This document shows, in pieces, positions 43,174 through 51,148 of a stretch of DNA of 64,000 bases. Every line of letters begins with the position of its first letter. Within the stretch, counting starts at the first letter, position 1. The stretch spans positions 310,001 to 374,000 of the forward strand of contig NZ_LMOB01000001.1 of assembly GCF_001423185.1 (NCBI RefSeq), read 5' to 3'. The DNA comes from Plantibacter sp. Leaf314 (GTDB taxonomy: Bacteria > Actinomycetota > Actinomycetes > Actinomycetales > Microbacteriaceae). The translations under genes were made by a program, and so were the position numbers. The notes under the pieces are model-generated. The model saw nothing but the letters and a program-made list of their open reading frames with translations, had not been told where the DNA came from and did no database searches.

Positions 43174-43339
43174 GTCTCCGCGTCCGACACGCCGATGGTG
43201 ACACTCGGCGGCGATCCCGCCATCCTGCATTCCGGCCGGCCACCCATCCGGCTGAGGGTCTGGTCCGAATGATCTACGCGCAGAGCGAAACGAACGCGCA
43301 AAGGCACACCGTTGCGGCGAACGCGTGCTTTCATGAGTA

Positions 43340-43354
43340 CTACGAGTTTCGTAG
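43340..43354. repeat. inverted repeat in the DUF7455 leader
   Basis: CTACGA (43340-43345) and TCGTAG (43349-43354) form a perfect 6-bp inverted repeat around GTT, 22 bp upstream of the DUF7455 start codon. It could be an operator or a small leader hairpin. Confidence 0.4.
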
Positions 43355-43376
43355 CCGCCCGAGTCAGGAGGAGCAC

Positions 43377-43607
43377 ATGTCACAGACTGCTACCGAGAGC
43401 ACGCCGAGTGACCTCGACGCCCAGCAACTGACTGCCGCCGATCGTTGCGATCTGTGCGGAGCACAGGCCTACATCCGCGTGCAGATGAACAGCGGTGAGC
43501 TGCTGTTCTGCGCGCACCACGGCAAGAAGTACCAGGAGAAGCTGACGCAGGTCGCGACCGACTGGCACGACGAGTCTGCGCGGCTCTTCACCGAGCAGCG
43601 CGCGTAG
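43377..43607 (+). CDS. DUF7455 small zinc-ribbon protein
   Basis: A 76-residue protein with a single zinc-ribbon-like domain: ADRCDLCGAQAYIRVQM and LLFCAHHGKKYQEKL supply a C-x2-C and a C-x2-H pair. The family is actinobacterial, found near parE and sigA, and of unknown function. AGGAGGA (43364-43370) stands 6 nt before the ATG, which makes this start certain although the frame is open 108 nt further upstream. A strong hairpin follows at once. Confidence 0.9.
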   Translation: MSQTATESTPSDLDAQQLTAADRCDLCGAQAYIRVQMNSGELLFCAHHGKKYQEKLTQVATDWHDESARLFTEQRA

Positions 43608-43624
43608 CCTCCCCAGTCATGACG

Positions 43625-43655
43625 AAGGGCCCCGGATCCGAGATCCGGGGCCCTT
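43625..43655. terminator. bidirectional terminator between the DUF7455 and gatD-like genes
   Basis: A perfect 14-bp stem (43625-43638 with 43642-43655), a 3-nt loop and a short T-run lie 17 nt after the DUF7455 stop and 10 nt after the convergent gatD-like stop. Confidence 0.85.
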
Positions 43656-43665
43656 TGTCATGGGT

Positions 43666-44415
43666 TCAGCCGATGGATGTGACGATCTGTGCCCGTGCCT
43701 GCTCGGCGATGTGGTCGAGCGCCCGCAGTTCCGGCGACTCGTCGAGCATCGACGTCCCACCCGCGACGGCGATGGCCTGACGGAGCAGACGGTCGGCCAG
43801 TTCGGGGTTCTTCGCCAGCACCGGTCCGTGCAGATGGGTGCCGATGAACGGACCGACCATCGCCCCCTCGGTGCCGTCTCCGTTGCCGCGGCCGTGGCGC
43901 ACCGCGCCGACCGCCTGGACGCCCGTACCGGCGCGGAAGTCCCTCGCGTGGTTCTCGTAGCCTACGAGGACGGGCGACTCCAGCTCGAGGTCGCCGGCCG
44001 GCACGACGAGCAGGTCGTCGCTGGCCCGAGCGCTGCGGAGCGGGGCGTCCCCCTCGATGATCGCGAGTCCGTCCACCCAGCTGCCCGGTGTCAGTTCGAG
44101 ACGACGGGTGAGGAGCTTCCATCCGTTCGCCACGGCGAGGACCGGCACCCCAGCCTCCACCCAGGCGATGAAGGCGTCGCGGAACGGTCGGAGCGCTTCG
44201 AGGACGACCGGGGCGGACGGGTCGTCGCAGGAGCCGAGCACGACGGCGTGGACCGCGTCGGGCAGATCGGACACCGACTCGACGGGGACCAGCTCGACGG
44301 TGAGCCCGCGAGCGCGACCGCGGCGGGCGAGGACCGATCCGTTCTCGGCGTCGCCGTTGACGTTGCAGCTCGATGGCAGCAGGACGGCGATGGTGATCGT
44401 CGGCTCGGTCGTCAT
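43666..44415 (-). CDS. GatD-like class I glutamine amidotransferase homologue lacking the catalytic cysteine
   Basis: The 249-residue product has the GatD (CobB/CobQ-type amidotransferase) fold. ITIAVLLPSSCNVNGDAENG, VVLGSCDDPSAPVV, YENHARDFRAG and FIGTHLHGPVLAKNPELAD (histidine 196) align with the GatD family. At the nucleophile elbow, where GatD reads LAVCGGYQLL, it reads LAVANGWKLL: the cysteine is alanine 96. Such a protein cannot hydrolyse glutamine by the known mechanism. In GatD-MurT, GatD supplies ammonia so that MurT can amidate the D-Glu alpha-carboxyl of lipid II. The ATG overlaps the MurT-like stop by 4 nt. It may be a structural partner of a MurT that uses another amine; this is inference. 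Confidence 0.85.
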   Translation of the reverse strand: MTTEPTITIAVLLPSSCNVNGDAENGSVLARRGRARGLTVELVPVESVSDLPDAVHAVVLGSCDDPSAPVVLEALRPFRDAFIAWVEAGVPVLAVANGWKLLTRRLELTPGSWVDGLAIIEGDAPLRSARASDDLLVVPAGDLELESPVLVGYENHARDFRAGTGVQAVGAVRHGRGNGDGTEGAMVGPFIGTHLHGPVLAKNPELADRLLRQAIAVAGGTSMLDESPELRALDHIAEQARAQIVTSIG

Positions 44416-45674
44416 GCGTCGTCCTGATCGTTCGAGGCGAGCCCGAGGTGCGCACGCGTGCGACGCATCGAGTCGGCGGTGAAGATGACGGTCTTACGGC
44501 CGACACCAGGGGCGGGGAGCGCCAGGAACGCGTCGAGGGCCGCACCGAGATCCGGCTCGATGCGATCGATCTCGACGCCGTCGTACCCGAGCTGGAGCGC
44601 CGCCTCCCAGGCCTTCGACCCGGAGACGACGGCGACACGACCGAGACGGGCCGTGTCGACCGGCCACAGGTAGGACGGGTCGCGGACGTCGCTGCCGACG
44701 GCCACCAGGATCTGTTCCGTGTCCGGGGCGAGACTGTCGATGTTCAGTTGGAAGCTCGCCGGGTTCTGGACGAGCACGAACTCCACTTCGACGCCACGCA
44801 CGGTGGTCACCTCTCCGCGGCCGAAGACCGGGGTCAGGGCCTCGAACGAGGCCGCCGCCGTCGCGAGTCGGAACTCCGGCCCGAGGACGGCCGCAGCACC
44901 GGAGATGGCTGCAGCCGCGTCGACGGCGTAGTGCACGCCGCGAGCAGGGAGACGGAACCGCGCGGTCTCGCCCTTGTGCGCGATGACCACCTCATCGCCG
45001 GCCAGCGACTGCACCACCGTGCCGGCGTCCGCGTCCACACGATCCGGAGCGGTCGAGCTGTAACCGAGACCACGTGGGCTGGCTTCCAGGACCGAGGCCG
45101 AGACGCCGTACCGCCACCGGGTCGCGGCACTGCCCGAGGCAACCGCGTCGACCAGCGCGTCGTCGCCGTTCAGCACCAGCGAACCGGTCGATCGTCCGGC
45201 GATCGCGTCGAGCATCCGGGACACCATGGCGGCATCGTGGAAGCGGTCGATCTGGTCGACGGACACGTTCGTCAGGATGACATGCGCTGGACGGAGCCGC
45301 GGGGCGATCAGGGCGCCGTGGCCCTCGTCCATCTCGAGCACGCCCAGGTCCGCGTCGATCCGACCTCGCAGGTCGGCACGTTCGAGTAATGCCGAGGTGA
45401 GGCCCTGTGAGATGTTCGCCGTGGACGGGTTCGTGAACACCGAGACCTGATGCGCGCGCAGGATACCTACGAGCATCTTGGTCGTGGTGGACTTCCCGCT
45501 CGATCCGCTCACGATGACGAGGCCACGCGGGAAGCTGTTCAGCGTGTCTGGCAGAAACCCGGGCGCGACCCGGTTGACCACGAGGCCGGGAACGGCAGAT
45601 CCCCCGCCCGGCTTACGCAGCCTGGCGAGGAATCGGACGGCTCGACCCGCGAGGATGGCGGGGGCGTAGCGCAT
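44412..45674 (-). CDS. MurT-like Mur ligase lacking the zinc ribbon
   Basis: A 420-residue Mur ligase-fold protein. The P-loop is VIVSGSSGKSTTTKML (residues about 53-68), LTNVSVDQIDRFHD is the conserved DQxDR strand (135-147), and LVQNPASFQLN (301-311) corresponds to the MurT KNPAG-N segment. GSDVRDPSYLWPVD (327-340) corresponds to the DGRDVSW-LWD segment but is altered. MurT normally inserts a four-cysteine ribbon in the central domain; this protein has no cysteine anywhere. MurT activates the alpha-carboxyl of D-Glu in lipid II with ATP. The ATG at 45674 lies 4 nt after the sigA stop, so it is probably transcribed with sigA, and it is coupled to the GatD-like gene. Confidence 0.85.
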   Translation of the reverse strand: MRYAPAILAGRAVRFLARLRKPGGGSAVPGLVVNRVAPGFLPDTLNSFPRGLVIVSGSSGKSTTTKMLVGILRAHQVSVFTNPSTANISQGLTSALLERADLRGRIDADLGVLEMDEGHGALIAPRLRPAHVILTNVSVDQIDRFHDAAMVSRMLDAIAGRSTGSLVLNGDDALVDAVASGSAATRWRYGVSASVLEASPRGLGYSSTAPDRVDADAGTVVQSLAGDEVVIAHKGETARFRLPARGVHYAVDAAAAISGAAAVLGPEFRLATAAASFEALTPVFGRGEVTTVRGVEVEFVLVQNPASFQLNIDSLAPDTEQILVAVGSDVRDPSYLWPVDTARLGRVAVVSGSKAWEAALQLGYDGVEIDRIEPDLGAALDAFLALPAPGVGRKTVIFTADSMRRTRAHLGLASNDQDDA

Positions 45675-45678
45675 GCTC

Positions 45679-46965
45679 CTACTCGAGGTAGTCGCGGAGC
45701 GACTGGGATCGGCTCGGGTGACGCAGCTTCGCCATGGTCTTCGACTCGATCTGTCGGATCCGCTCGCGCGTGACGCCGAACGTGTCACCGATCTGGTCGA
45801 GCGTCTTCGGCATGCCGTCTCCGAGGCCGAAGCGCATCCGGATGACCCCGGCTTCACGCTCGGACAGTGAATCGAGCAGCGACTCCAACTGCTTCTGCAG
45901 CATGGTGAAGCTCACCGCATCGGCGGGGACGACCGCCTCGGTGTCCTCGATCAGGTCGCCGAACTCGCTGTCGCCGTCCTCGCCCAGCGGGGTGTGCAGC
46001 GAGATGGGCTCGCGGCCGTACTTCTGGACCTCGATGACCTTCTCAGGCGTCATGTCGAGCTCACGGCTCAGTTCCTCAGGCGTGGGTTCGCGACCGAGGT
46101 CCTGGAGCATCTGGCGCTGCACGCGGGCGAGCTTGTTGATGACCTCGACCATGTGCACGGGGATGCGGATGGTCCGCGCCTGGTCGGCCATGGCTCGCGT
46201 GATGGCCTGACGGATCCACCAGGTCGCGTAGGTGGAGAACTTGAAGCCCTTCGTGTAGTCGAACTTCTCGACGGCACGGATGAGACCGAGGTTCCCCTCC
46301 TGGATGAGGTCGAGGAACTGCATGCCTCGTCCGGTGTAGCGCTTGGCGAGGCTCACGACGAGTCGGAGGTTGGCACCGAGCAGGTGGCTCTTCGCCCGGG
46401 CTCCGTCCTTCGCGACCCACTGGAGTTCTCGGCCGACCCGCGAACGCTTCTCGAGGTCGGACAGCTGCGAGAGCTTGTCCTCCGCGAAGAGTCCGGCCTC
46501 GATGCGCATGGCGAGTTCGACCTCCTCTGCTGCGTTGAGGAGGGCGACCTTACCGATCTGCTTGAGGTAGTCCTTCACCGGGTCGGCGGTCGCGCCGGTG
46601 ATCGCGGCGGAGTAGACCGGGATCTCGTCGTCGTCGCTGTTGGAGAGCACGAGTGCGTCGGTGGGGAGGGTGATCTCGGGGACGGACTTGTCGTCCTCCT
46701 CCTCGACCGTCTCCGTCGCTTCGCCGGCGGGTGCGTCGACCACGGCGTCGTCGGCGACGACCTCGACGACGACGTCCTCGTCGTCGGCAGCCTCATCGGC
46801 CTCCGAGTTCGTCTTCGGGGCGGCCTTGGCACGCGTGGCCTTCGCCTTGGGAGCGGCTTTCGTGCGCGGCGTTGCGGGCTTGGTGGTCCGAGCCTTCGCT
46901 GCGGGAGCCTCCGTGGCCTCGTCTGCCGGCGCTGCTTCGTCTGCGCGAGCGGTCTTGGTGGCCAT
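45679..46965 (-). CDS. sigA: principal RNA polymerase sigma factor SigA (HrdB-type)
   Basis: The 428-residue primary sigma-70 factor. After a long Ala/Lys-rich N-terminal tail (about 1-60) and an acidic stretch come region 1.2 ([16 protein letters not shown]), region 2 ([40 protein letters not shown]), region 3 and region 4 ([21 protein letters not shown] [19 protein letters not shown]). The ATG at 46965 follows AGGAAGG; an alternative ATG at 47031 would add 22 residues but has no Shine-Dalgarno. The gene is followed directly by the murT/gatD-like pair. It directs the TANNNT promoters noted here. Confidence 0.96.
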   Translation of the reverse strand: MATKTARADEAAPADEATEAPAAKARTTKPATPRTKAAPKAKATRAKAAPKTNSEADEAADDEDVVVEVVADDAVVDAPAGEATETVEEEDDKSVPEITLPTDALVLSNSDDDEIPVYSAAITGATADPVKDYLKQIGKVALLNAAEEVELAMRIEAGLFAEDKLSQLSDLEKRSRVGRELQWVAKDGARAKSHLLGANLRLVVSLAKRYTGRGMQFLDLIQEGNLGLIRAVEKFDYTKGFKFSTYATWWIRQAITRAMADQARTIRIPVHMVEVINKLARVQRQMLQDLGREPTPEELSRELDMTPEKVIEVQKYGREPISLHTPLGEDGDSEFGDLIEDTEAVVPADAVSFTMLQKQLESLLDSLSEREAGVIRMRFGLGDGMPKTLDQIGDTFGVTRERIRQIESKTMAKLRHPSRSQSLRDYLE

Positions 46966-47114
46966 AGCTGCACCTTCCTGTTCGGACCCGGCTTCGAGAG
47001 TCAACGCCGGATCGTCCGTGATTTCGGACATTACGAGGACCCATGTCAAGTCTTGGTGCAGTGCAACCCGAAAAGGGCCGCCGACATTCCGAGAGGTGAA
47101 CGGGTCCGAGTTCC

Positions 47115-47120
47115 ATTATA
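47115..47120 (-). promoter_or_regulatory. consensus -10 box upstream of sigA
   Basis: TATAAT on the minus strand is the only full-consensus -10 in the 224-base gap upstream of sigA and would give a leader of about 140 nt. No matching -35 is found at 16-19 bp. Nothing else is evident in the gap. Confidence 0.5.
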
Positions 47121-47189
47121 GCGCGCTACGGAAGGCCGCAGAGCCACCGGCGGTTTGTCAAGAGCTGGTCCGGCGCACGGGGCGAACGC

Positions 47190-48497
47190 TCAGCGACGGC
47201 GACCGAGTCGGGCGCGGACGGCGATCCACAGCGGGCCGACCGCGATCCCCTCCTCCTCGACGAAGCGCTTCCGTGTGCGCGACCTGGCCACGAGCAGCAT
47301 GGCGACGCCGAAGCCGATCACGAGGTACTGCACCGAGAACGCGATCCTGAAGCTGTCCATCGAGTAGTCGGCGCGCGAGCCGCCACTGACCGCGTCGATG
47401 ATGAGGCCGATCAGGAACATGATGACGAAGCTCGCGAGGAACCCGCCGACGTTGACGATGCCGTTCGCACCGCCGAGCGCACGGATGGGGTTGAAGGTCC
47501 TGGCGAAGTCGAACCCGATCAGCGACCCCGGTCCGCCGACCCCCACGACGACGAACAGGACGATGACGAGCCACATCGGTGGCACGCCGGGCCACAGGAG
47601 CAGCGCCGCCCACGCAAGGCCCATGACGGTCACGATGCAGAGCACCAGGTTGCTGCGCCGATACGGGAACCGAGCGGTGAGCACGCCGATGATCGGTCCC
47701 GCGATCATGCCGGAGACGACGATCACGATGAGGAGCGACGCCGCAAGCGGCTGCGAGTACCCGAGCGCGTAGACCATGAACGGGAAGCCCCAGAGGAGGG
47801 TGAGGACGGTCCCGGAGGACTGGGTCACGAAGTGCGACCAGAACCCGAGACGGGTGCCGGGCCGCCGCAGGCTGACCACCACCTCGCGGACGACGTGGCC
47901 CCAGCTCTCCGGCCGGGGTGCCTCGTCGGACCCCGTCGGGCGGTCGCGGACGACGATCAACACGCCGACCAGGGCGAGCAGGACGAGGCCCGCCGCGCCG
48001 AGGAACGCCGGCGACCACCCGAGGGCGTGCAGGACGAACGAGAAGGGGACCGCCGACAGGACCTGCCCGATCTGCCCGATGTTGCCCACCCACTGCGAGA
48101 CGATCGGGACCCGGTGCGTCGGGAACCAGGAGTTCACGAGCCGGAGGACCGAGGTGAACACGGCGGCGTCGCCGAGTCCGACGAGCATCCGCCCGATGAT
48201 GGCGCCTCCCAGTTCGGTCGTGAGCCCCAACCAGATCTGACCGATCATGACGACCGACAAGCCCGCTGCGATGAGGATCCGTGGACCGAGGCGGTCGATG
48301 AGGACGCCGACGGGGACCTGCATCGCGGCGTAGACGATCAGCTGCGCGACCGCCAGCGTCGACAGGGCGGCGGCGTCGATGTGGAATCGGCCGGTGGCGT
48401 CGACGGCTGCGACACCGAGCGTCGACCGCTGCATGACGGTGATGAGGTAGGCGAACACCCCGACGCCGAACACCCACCAGACGCGTCGAGATCCCAC
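47190..48497 (-). CDS. major facilitator superfamily transporter
   Basis: The 435-residue product has about 12 membrane helices, with LIDRLGPRILIAAGL between helices 2 and 3 (the MFS D-R-x-G-R/P motif) and IGRMLVGLGDAAVFTSVLRL in helix 4. A central loop of about 40 polar residues separates the two halves. The substrate is not evident; the nearest resemblance is to nitrate/sugar-phosphate-like MFS permeases, a weak guess. It starts with a GTG (48497) 6 nt after a TAAGCT box that overlaps the end of the PAC2 gene, so it is probably transcribed on its own, without a leader. Confidence 0.88.
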   Translation of the reverse strand: MGSRRVWWVFGVGVFAYLITVMQRSTLGVAAVDATGRFHIDAAALSTLAVAQLIVYAAMQVPVGVLIDRLGPRILIAAGLSVVMIGQIWLGLTTELGGAIIGRMLVGLGDAAVFTSVLRLVNSWFPTHRVPIVSQWVGNIGQIGQVLSAVPFSFVLHALGWSPAFLGAAGLVLLALVGVLIVVRDRPTGSDEAPRPESWGHVVREVVVSLRRPGTRLGFWSHFVTQSSGTVLTLLWGFPFMVYALGYSQPLAASLLIVIVVSGMIAGPIIGVLTARFPYRRSNLVLCIVTVMGLAWAALLLWPGVPPMWLVIVLFVVVGVGGPGSLIGFDFARTFNPIRALGGANGIVNVGGFLASFVIMFLIGLIIDAVSGGSRADYSMDSFRIAFSVQYLVIGFGVAMLLVARSRTRKRFVEEEGIAVGPLWIAVRARLGRRR

Positions 48498-48503
48498 CGA
48501 TCC

Positions 48504-48509
48504 AGCTTA
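48504..48509 (-). promoter_or_regulatory. leaderless -10 box of the MFS gene
   Basis: On the minus strand TAAGCT, overlapping the PAC2 stop codon, is followed by 6 nt and the GTG of the MFS gene. Confidence 0.5.
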
Positions 48510-49430
48510 GGTGCTCGAACGGTCCTCGTCGCCGTGCCGCCTGCTGGCGAGGAACTTCTCGAGTTCGGCCGCGATCTCGTCGGCGGTCGGCAGGGCACCG
48601 TCGATGTCGGTGAGCGGCGACTTCGGGGAGTTGTCCGCCATGTAGGCGTCGTAACGCTCTTCGAGCGTCGTGACCAGCTGACCGAGTTCGTGGTTCGTGC
48701 CGACCTGTTCGTCGATCTTGGCGAGGAAGTCACGGCCGTCCTCACGGAGCCGGTCCGTGGGGAAGATCAAACCGGTCGCGGCACTCAGGCTCTCGATGGC
48801 CATGATCGCCGCGGCGGGGAACTCCGTGTCCGCCAGGTAGTGCGGGACGAGGAGGACGAACGCCGCGATGCTGTCGCCGCGCTCATAGAGGCGGTGTTCG
48901 AGCAGGTGCAGCACGTTGGACGGCACCTGAGTCCGCGGGCGCCAGACCGAGAGCGACTCGATGAGATCGAAGCGGTTGCCGCTCACGGTCACGCCGATGG
49001 GTCGGGTGTGCGGGACCGGCATGGGGATCGCGTGGACCCACGTCGTGTCGCTCACCCGGAACCGGTCGACGAGTTCCAGCACCGCGGCGACGAACCGTCC
49101 CCACAGGAAGTCCGGCTCGAAGCCGGTGAGGAGGAGGAACGGCGATCCGAGCTCGTCATGCGCGAGCGAGAGCGTCAACCGCGGCGGACGGTATTCCGTC
49201 AGGTGGTCCTGGTCGAAGGAGATGATCGGTCGGCGCGCGCGGTAGTCGAGCAGCACGTCGGCGTCGAACTCGGCGACGACCGTCGTGTCGAGCACGTCGT
49301 CGAGGTAGGAGTTCAGCTGCCCGACCGCTCCCCCGGCGTCGGAGAAACCGGTGAGCCCCGCGACCAGGTGCAGGCCGGCCGGCACGTCGATCTCTGCGTG
49401 CACCTCGTAGAGGTCGTCTGGCGTAGGCAT
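48507..49430 (-). CDS. PAC2 family protein
   Basis: The 307-residue product matches the PAC2 (proteasome assembly chaperone) family found in most actinobacteria. GLHLVAGLTGFSDAGGAVGQ, FDQDHLTEYRPPRLTLS and LVPHYLADTEFPAAAIMAIE (the HYL motif) are visible. The C-terminal 60 residues are charged and helical. Its precise role in bacteria is not established. It starts with an ATG 6 nt after TAGAGT, so the mRNA should be leaderless. It is divergent from pepA over 120 bases and followed by the MFS gene 9 nt downstream. Confidence 0.9.
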   Translation of the reverse strand: MPTPDDLYEVHAEIDVPAGLHLVAGLTGFSDAGGAVGQLNSYLDDVLDTTVVAEFDADVLLDYRARRPIISFDQDHLTEYRPPRLTLSLAHDELGSPFLLLTGFEPDFLWGRFVAAVLELVDRFRVSDTTWVHAIPMPVPHTRPIGVTVSGNRFDLIESLSVWRPRTQVPSNVLHLLEHRLYERGDSIAAFVLLVPHYLADTEFPAAAIMAIESLSAATGLIFPTDRLREDGRDFLAKIDEQVGTNHELGQLVTTLEERYDAYMADNSPKSPLTDIDGALPTADEIAAELEKFLASRRHGDEDRSST

Positions 49431-49436
49431 GGTCCA

Positions 49437-49442
49437 ACTCTA
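49437..49442 (-). promoter_or_regulatory. leaderless -10 box of the PAC2 gene
   Basis: On the minus strand TAGAGT is followed by 6 nt and the ATG at 49430; no Shine-Dalgarno is present. Confidence 0.55.
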
Positions 49443-49538
49443 AACGGGGGTGTCCGAGGGCTCCGCCCCTCTGGCCCCTCCGGGTACCGCCGAGAGCGAA
49501 CAGGGGCGGCGTCGCGTCCGGCCCGCGGGGCGCGTGCC

Positions 49539-49544
49539 TACGAT
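49539..49544 (+). promoter_or_regulatory. leaderless -10 box of pepA
   Basis: TACGAT is followed by 6 nt and the ATG at 49551. GGAG lies only 2 nt from the ATG, too close for a normal Shine-Dalgarno. Confidence 0.5.
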
Positions 49545-49550
49545 GGAGAC

Positions 49551-51053
49551 ATGACGATCCCCGCACTGTCCGTCGTGTCCGCCACCGTGGAGCAGCTCGA
49601 GGGCGAGTTACTCGTCCTCGCAGTGAGGCAGGGCCAGGACGGCCCGGAACTGCTCGCTCCCGAGCCGTACACGGCACTGACCGCAGTACTTCGCGCCTCT
49701 GGTGTCTCCGGGGCCGAAGACCAGGTGCGTCGGCTCCCCGACCACTTCGGGACCGCGGCGGGTCTCGTCCTCATGGGACTCGGCGCCGACACGGACCCTG
49801 CGGCCTTCCGTCGCGCCGCAGGCGCGGTGACCCGAGGGCTGGACGGCCACGCCTCCATCACGTTCGCGCTGACGGAGGAGACGGCGGAGGCAGCGGAAGC
49901 CGTCCTCGAGGGCGCGGCCATCGGCGCGTACCGCTACGCCGCGTCCCGTGGCACGGGAACGCCGTCGGCGCCCGACCCCCTCGAGCGCGTCACCGTCGTC
50001 GTCCCGCCCGCCCTCGACGCCCCTGGTGTCGACGTCGCCGAGCACGCTGCGGCGGTCGCCGAAGCCATCGGGCTCGTCAAGGACCTCGTCAACACCCCAC
50101 CGAACGAGCTCTACCCGGCGACCTTCGCCGACGCCGCGCGGGCCGCCGTCGACGGCCTCGACGTCGAGGTCGAGGAATGGGACGAGACCCGCCTGGCCGA
50201 GGACGGCTTCGGCGGCATCCTCGGGGTCGGGCAGGGATCCTCACGGCCCCCGCGTCTCGTGAAGCTGAGCTACCACCCGGAGGCGGCTCGAACGCACCTC
50301 GCGCTCGTCGGCAAGGGCATCACCTTCGACAGCGGTGGGCTGTCGTTGAAGCCGCCGGTGTCGATGGTCGGCATGAAGTACGACATGACCGGGGCGGCCA
50401 CCGTCCTCGCCGTCCTGGCCGCCGCTGCGCGCCTCGGCGTGCCGACGAGACTCACCGCCTGGTTGTGTCTCGCCGAGAACCTCCCCTCCGGGACCGCGAT
50501 CCGACCGAACGACGTCCTCACCATCCGTGGTGGACGCACGGTCGAGGTCACCAACACCGACGCCGAGGGCCGTCTGGTCCTGGCGGACGGTCTGGTCGCC
50601 GCCGGCGAGGAGGAGCCGGACGCGATCATCGACGTCGCGACCCTCACCGGCGCCGCCGTGGTGGCGCTGGGCAACCGCTACACCGGGGTCATGGGCGACG
50701 CCGCGTTCGTGACCGACCTCATCGCGACCGGGTCCGGCGCCGACGAGCTCTTCTGGCCGATGCCGTTCCCAGCGGAACTCCGCAAGGTGCTCGACTCGGA
50801 CGTGGCCGACCTCGCGAACGCGAAGCCTGGCACCACCGCGGGCGGCATGCTCGTCGCCGGGACCTTCCTGCAGGAGTTCATCCCCGAACGCACCGATGCC
50901 GAGGGCGTGGCGACCCGCATCCCGTGGGCGCACCTGGACATCGCCGGCAGCGCCATGAACGGCGACGCCGCATACGGCTTCACCGCCAAGGGACCGACCG
51001 GTGTCGCGGTCCGTACCCTCCTCGCAATGGCCGAGGAGATTAGCCACCCGTAG
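49551..51053 (+). CDS. pepA: leucyl aminopeptidase (M17)
   Basis: A 500-residue cytosolic metallo-aminopeptidase that removes N-terminal leucine and other residues. The metal- and substrate-binding parts are LVGKGITFDSGGLSLKP, MKYDMTGAATVLAVL and the signature NTDAEGRLVLADGL, followed by IIDVATLTGAAVVALG. An N-terminal regulatory domain covers about residues 1-160. The ATG at 49551 is chosen because it lies 6 nt past a -10 box; the frame stays open far upstream only because of GC bias. It precedes lpdA and sucB, an order common in actinobacteria. Confidence 0.95.
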   Translation: MTIPALSVVSATVEQLEGELLVLAVRQGQDGPELLAPEPYTALTAVLRASGVSGAEDQVRRLPDHFGTAAGLVLMGLGADTDPAAFRRAAGAVTRGLDGHASITFALTEETAEAAEAVLEGAAIGAYRYAASRGTGTPSAPDPLERVTVVVPPALDAPGVDVAEHAAAVAEAIGLVKDLVNTPPNELYPATFADAARAAVDGLDVEVEEWDETRLAEDGFGGILGVGQGSSRPPRLVKLSYHPEAARTHLALVGKGITFDSGGLSLKPPVSMVGMKYDMTGAATVLAVLAAAARLGVPTRLTAWLCLAENLPSGTAIRPNDVLTIRGGRTVEVTNTDAEGRLVLADGLVAAGEEEPDAIIDVATLTGAAVVALGNRYTGVMGDAAFVTDLIATGSGADELFWPMPFPAELRKVLDSDVADLANAKPGTTAGGMLVAGTFLQEFIPERTDAEGVATRIPWAHLDIAGSAMNGDAAYGFTAKGPTGVAVRTLLAMAEEISHP

Positions 51054-51148
51054 TAAGGTCGACGGGGGCGGTTCGACCTGCCTCGACACCGCCGAACACA
51101 CCACGACGGTTTCCGATCGACCACGAAGCACACACAAGGAGCAACGGA

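Noticed and set aside
47115-47161. TTGACA (47156-47161) and TATAAT (47115-47120) on the minus strand as the sigA promoter
   Set aside because: They are 35 bp apart, about twice the allowed spacing, so they cannot form one promoter. The TATAAT was kept alone as a -10 candidate.
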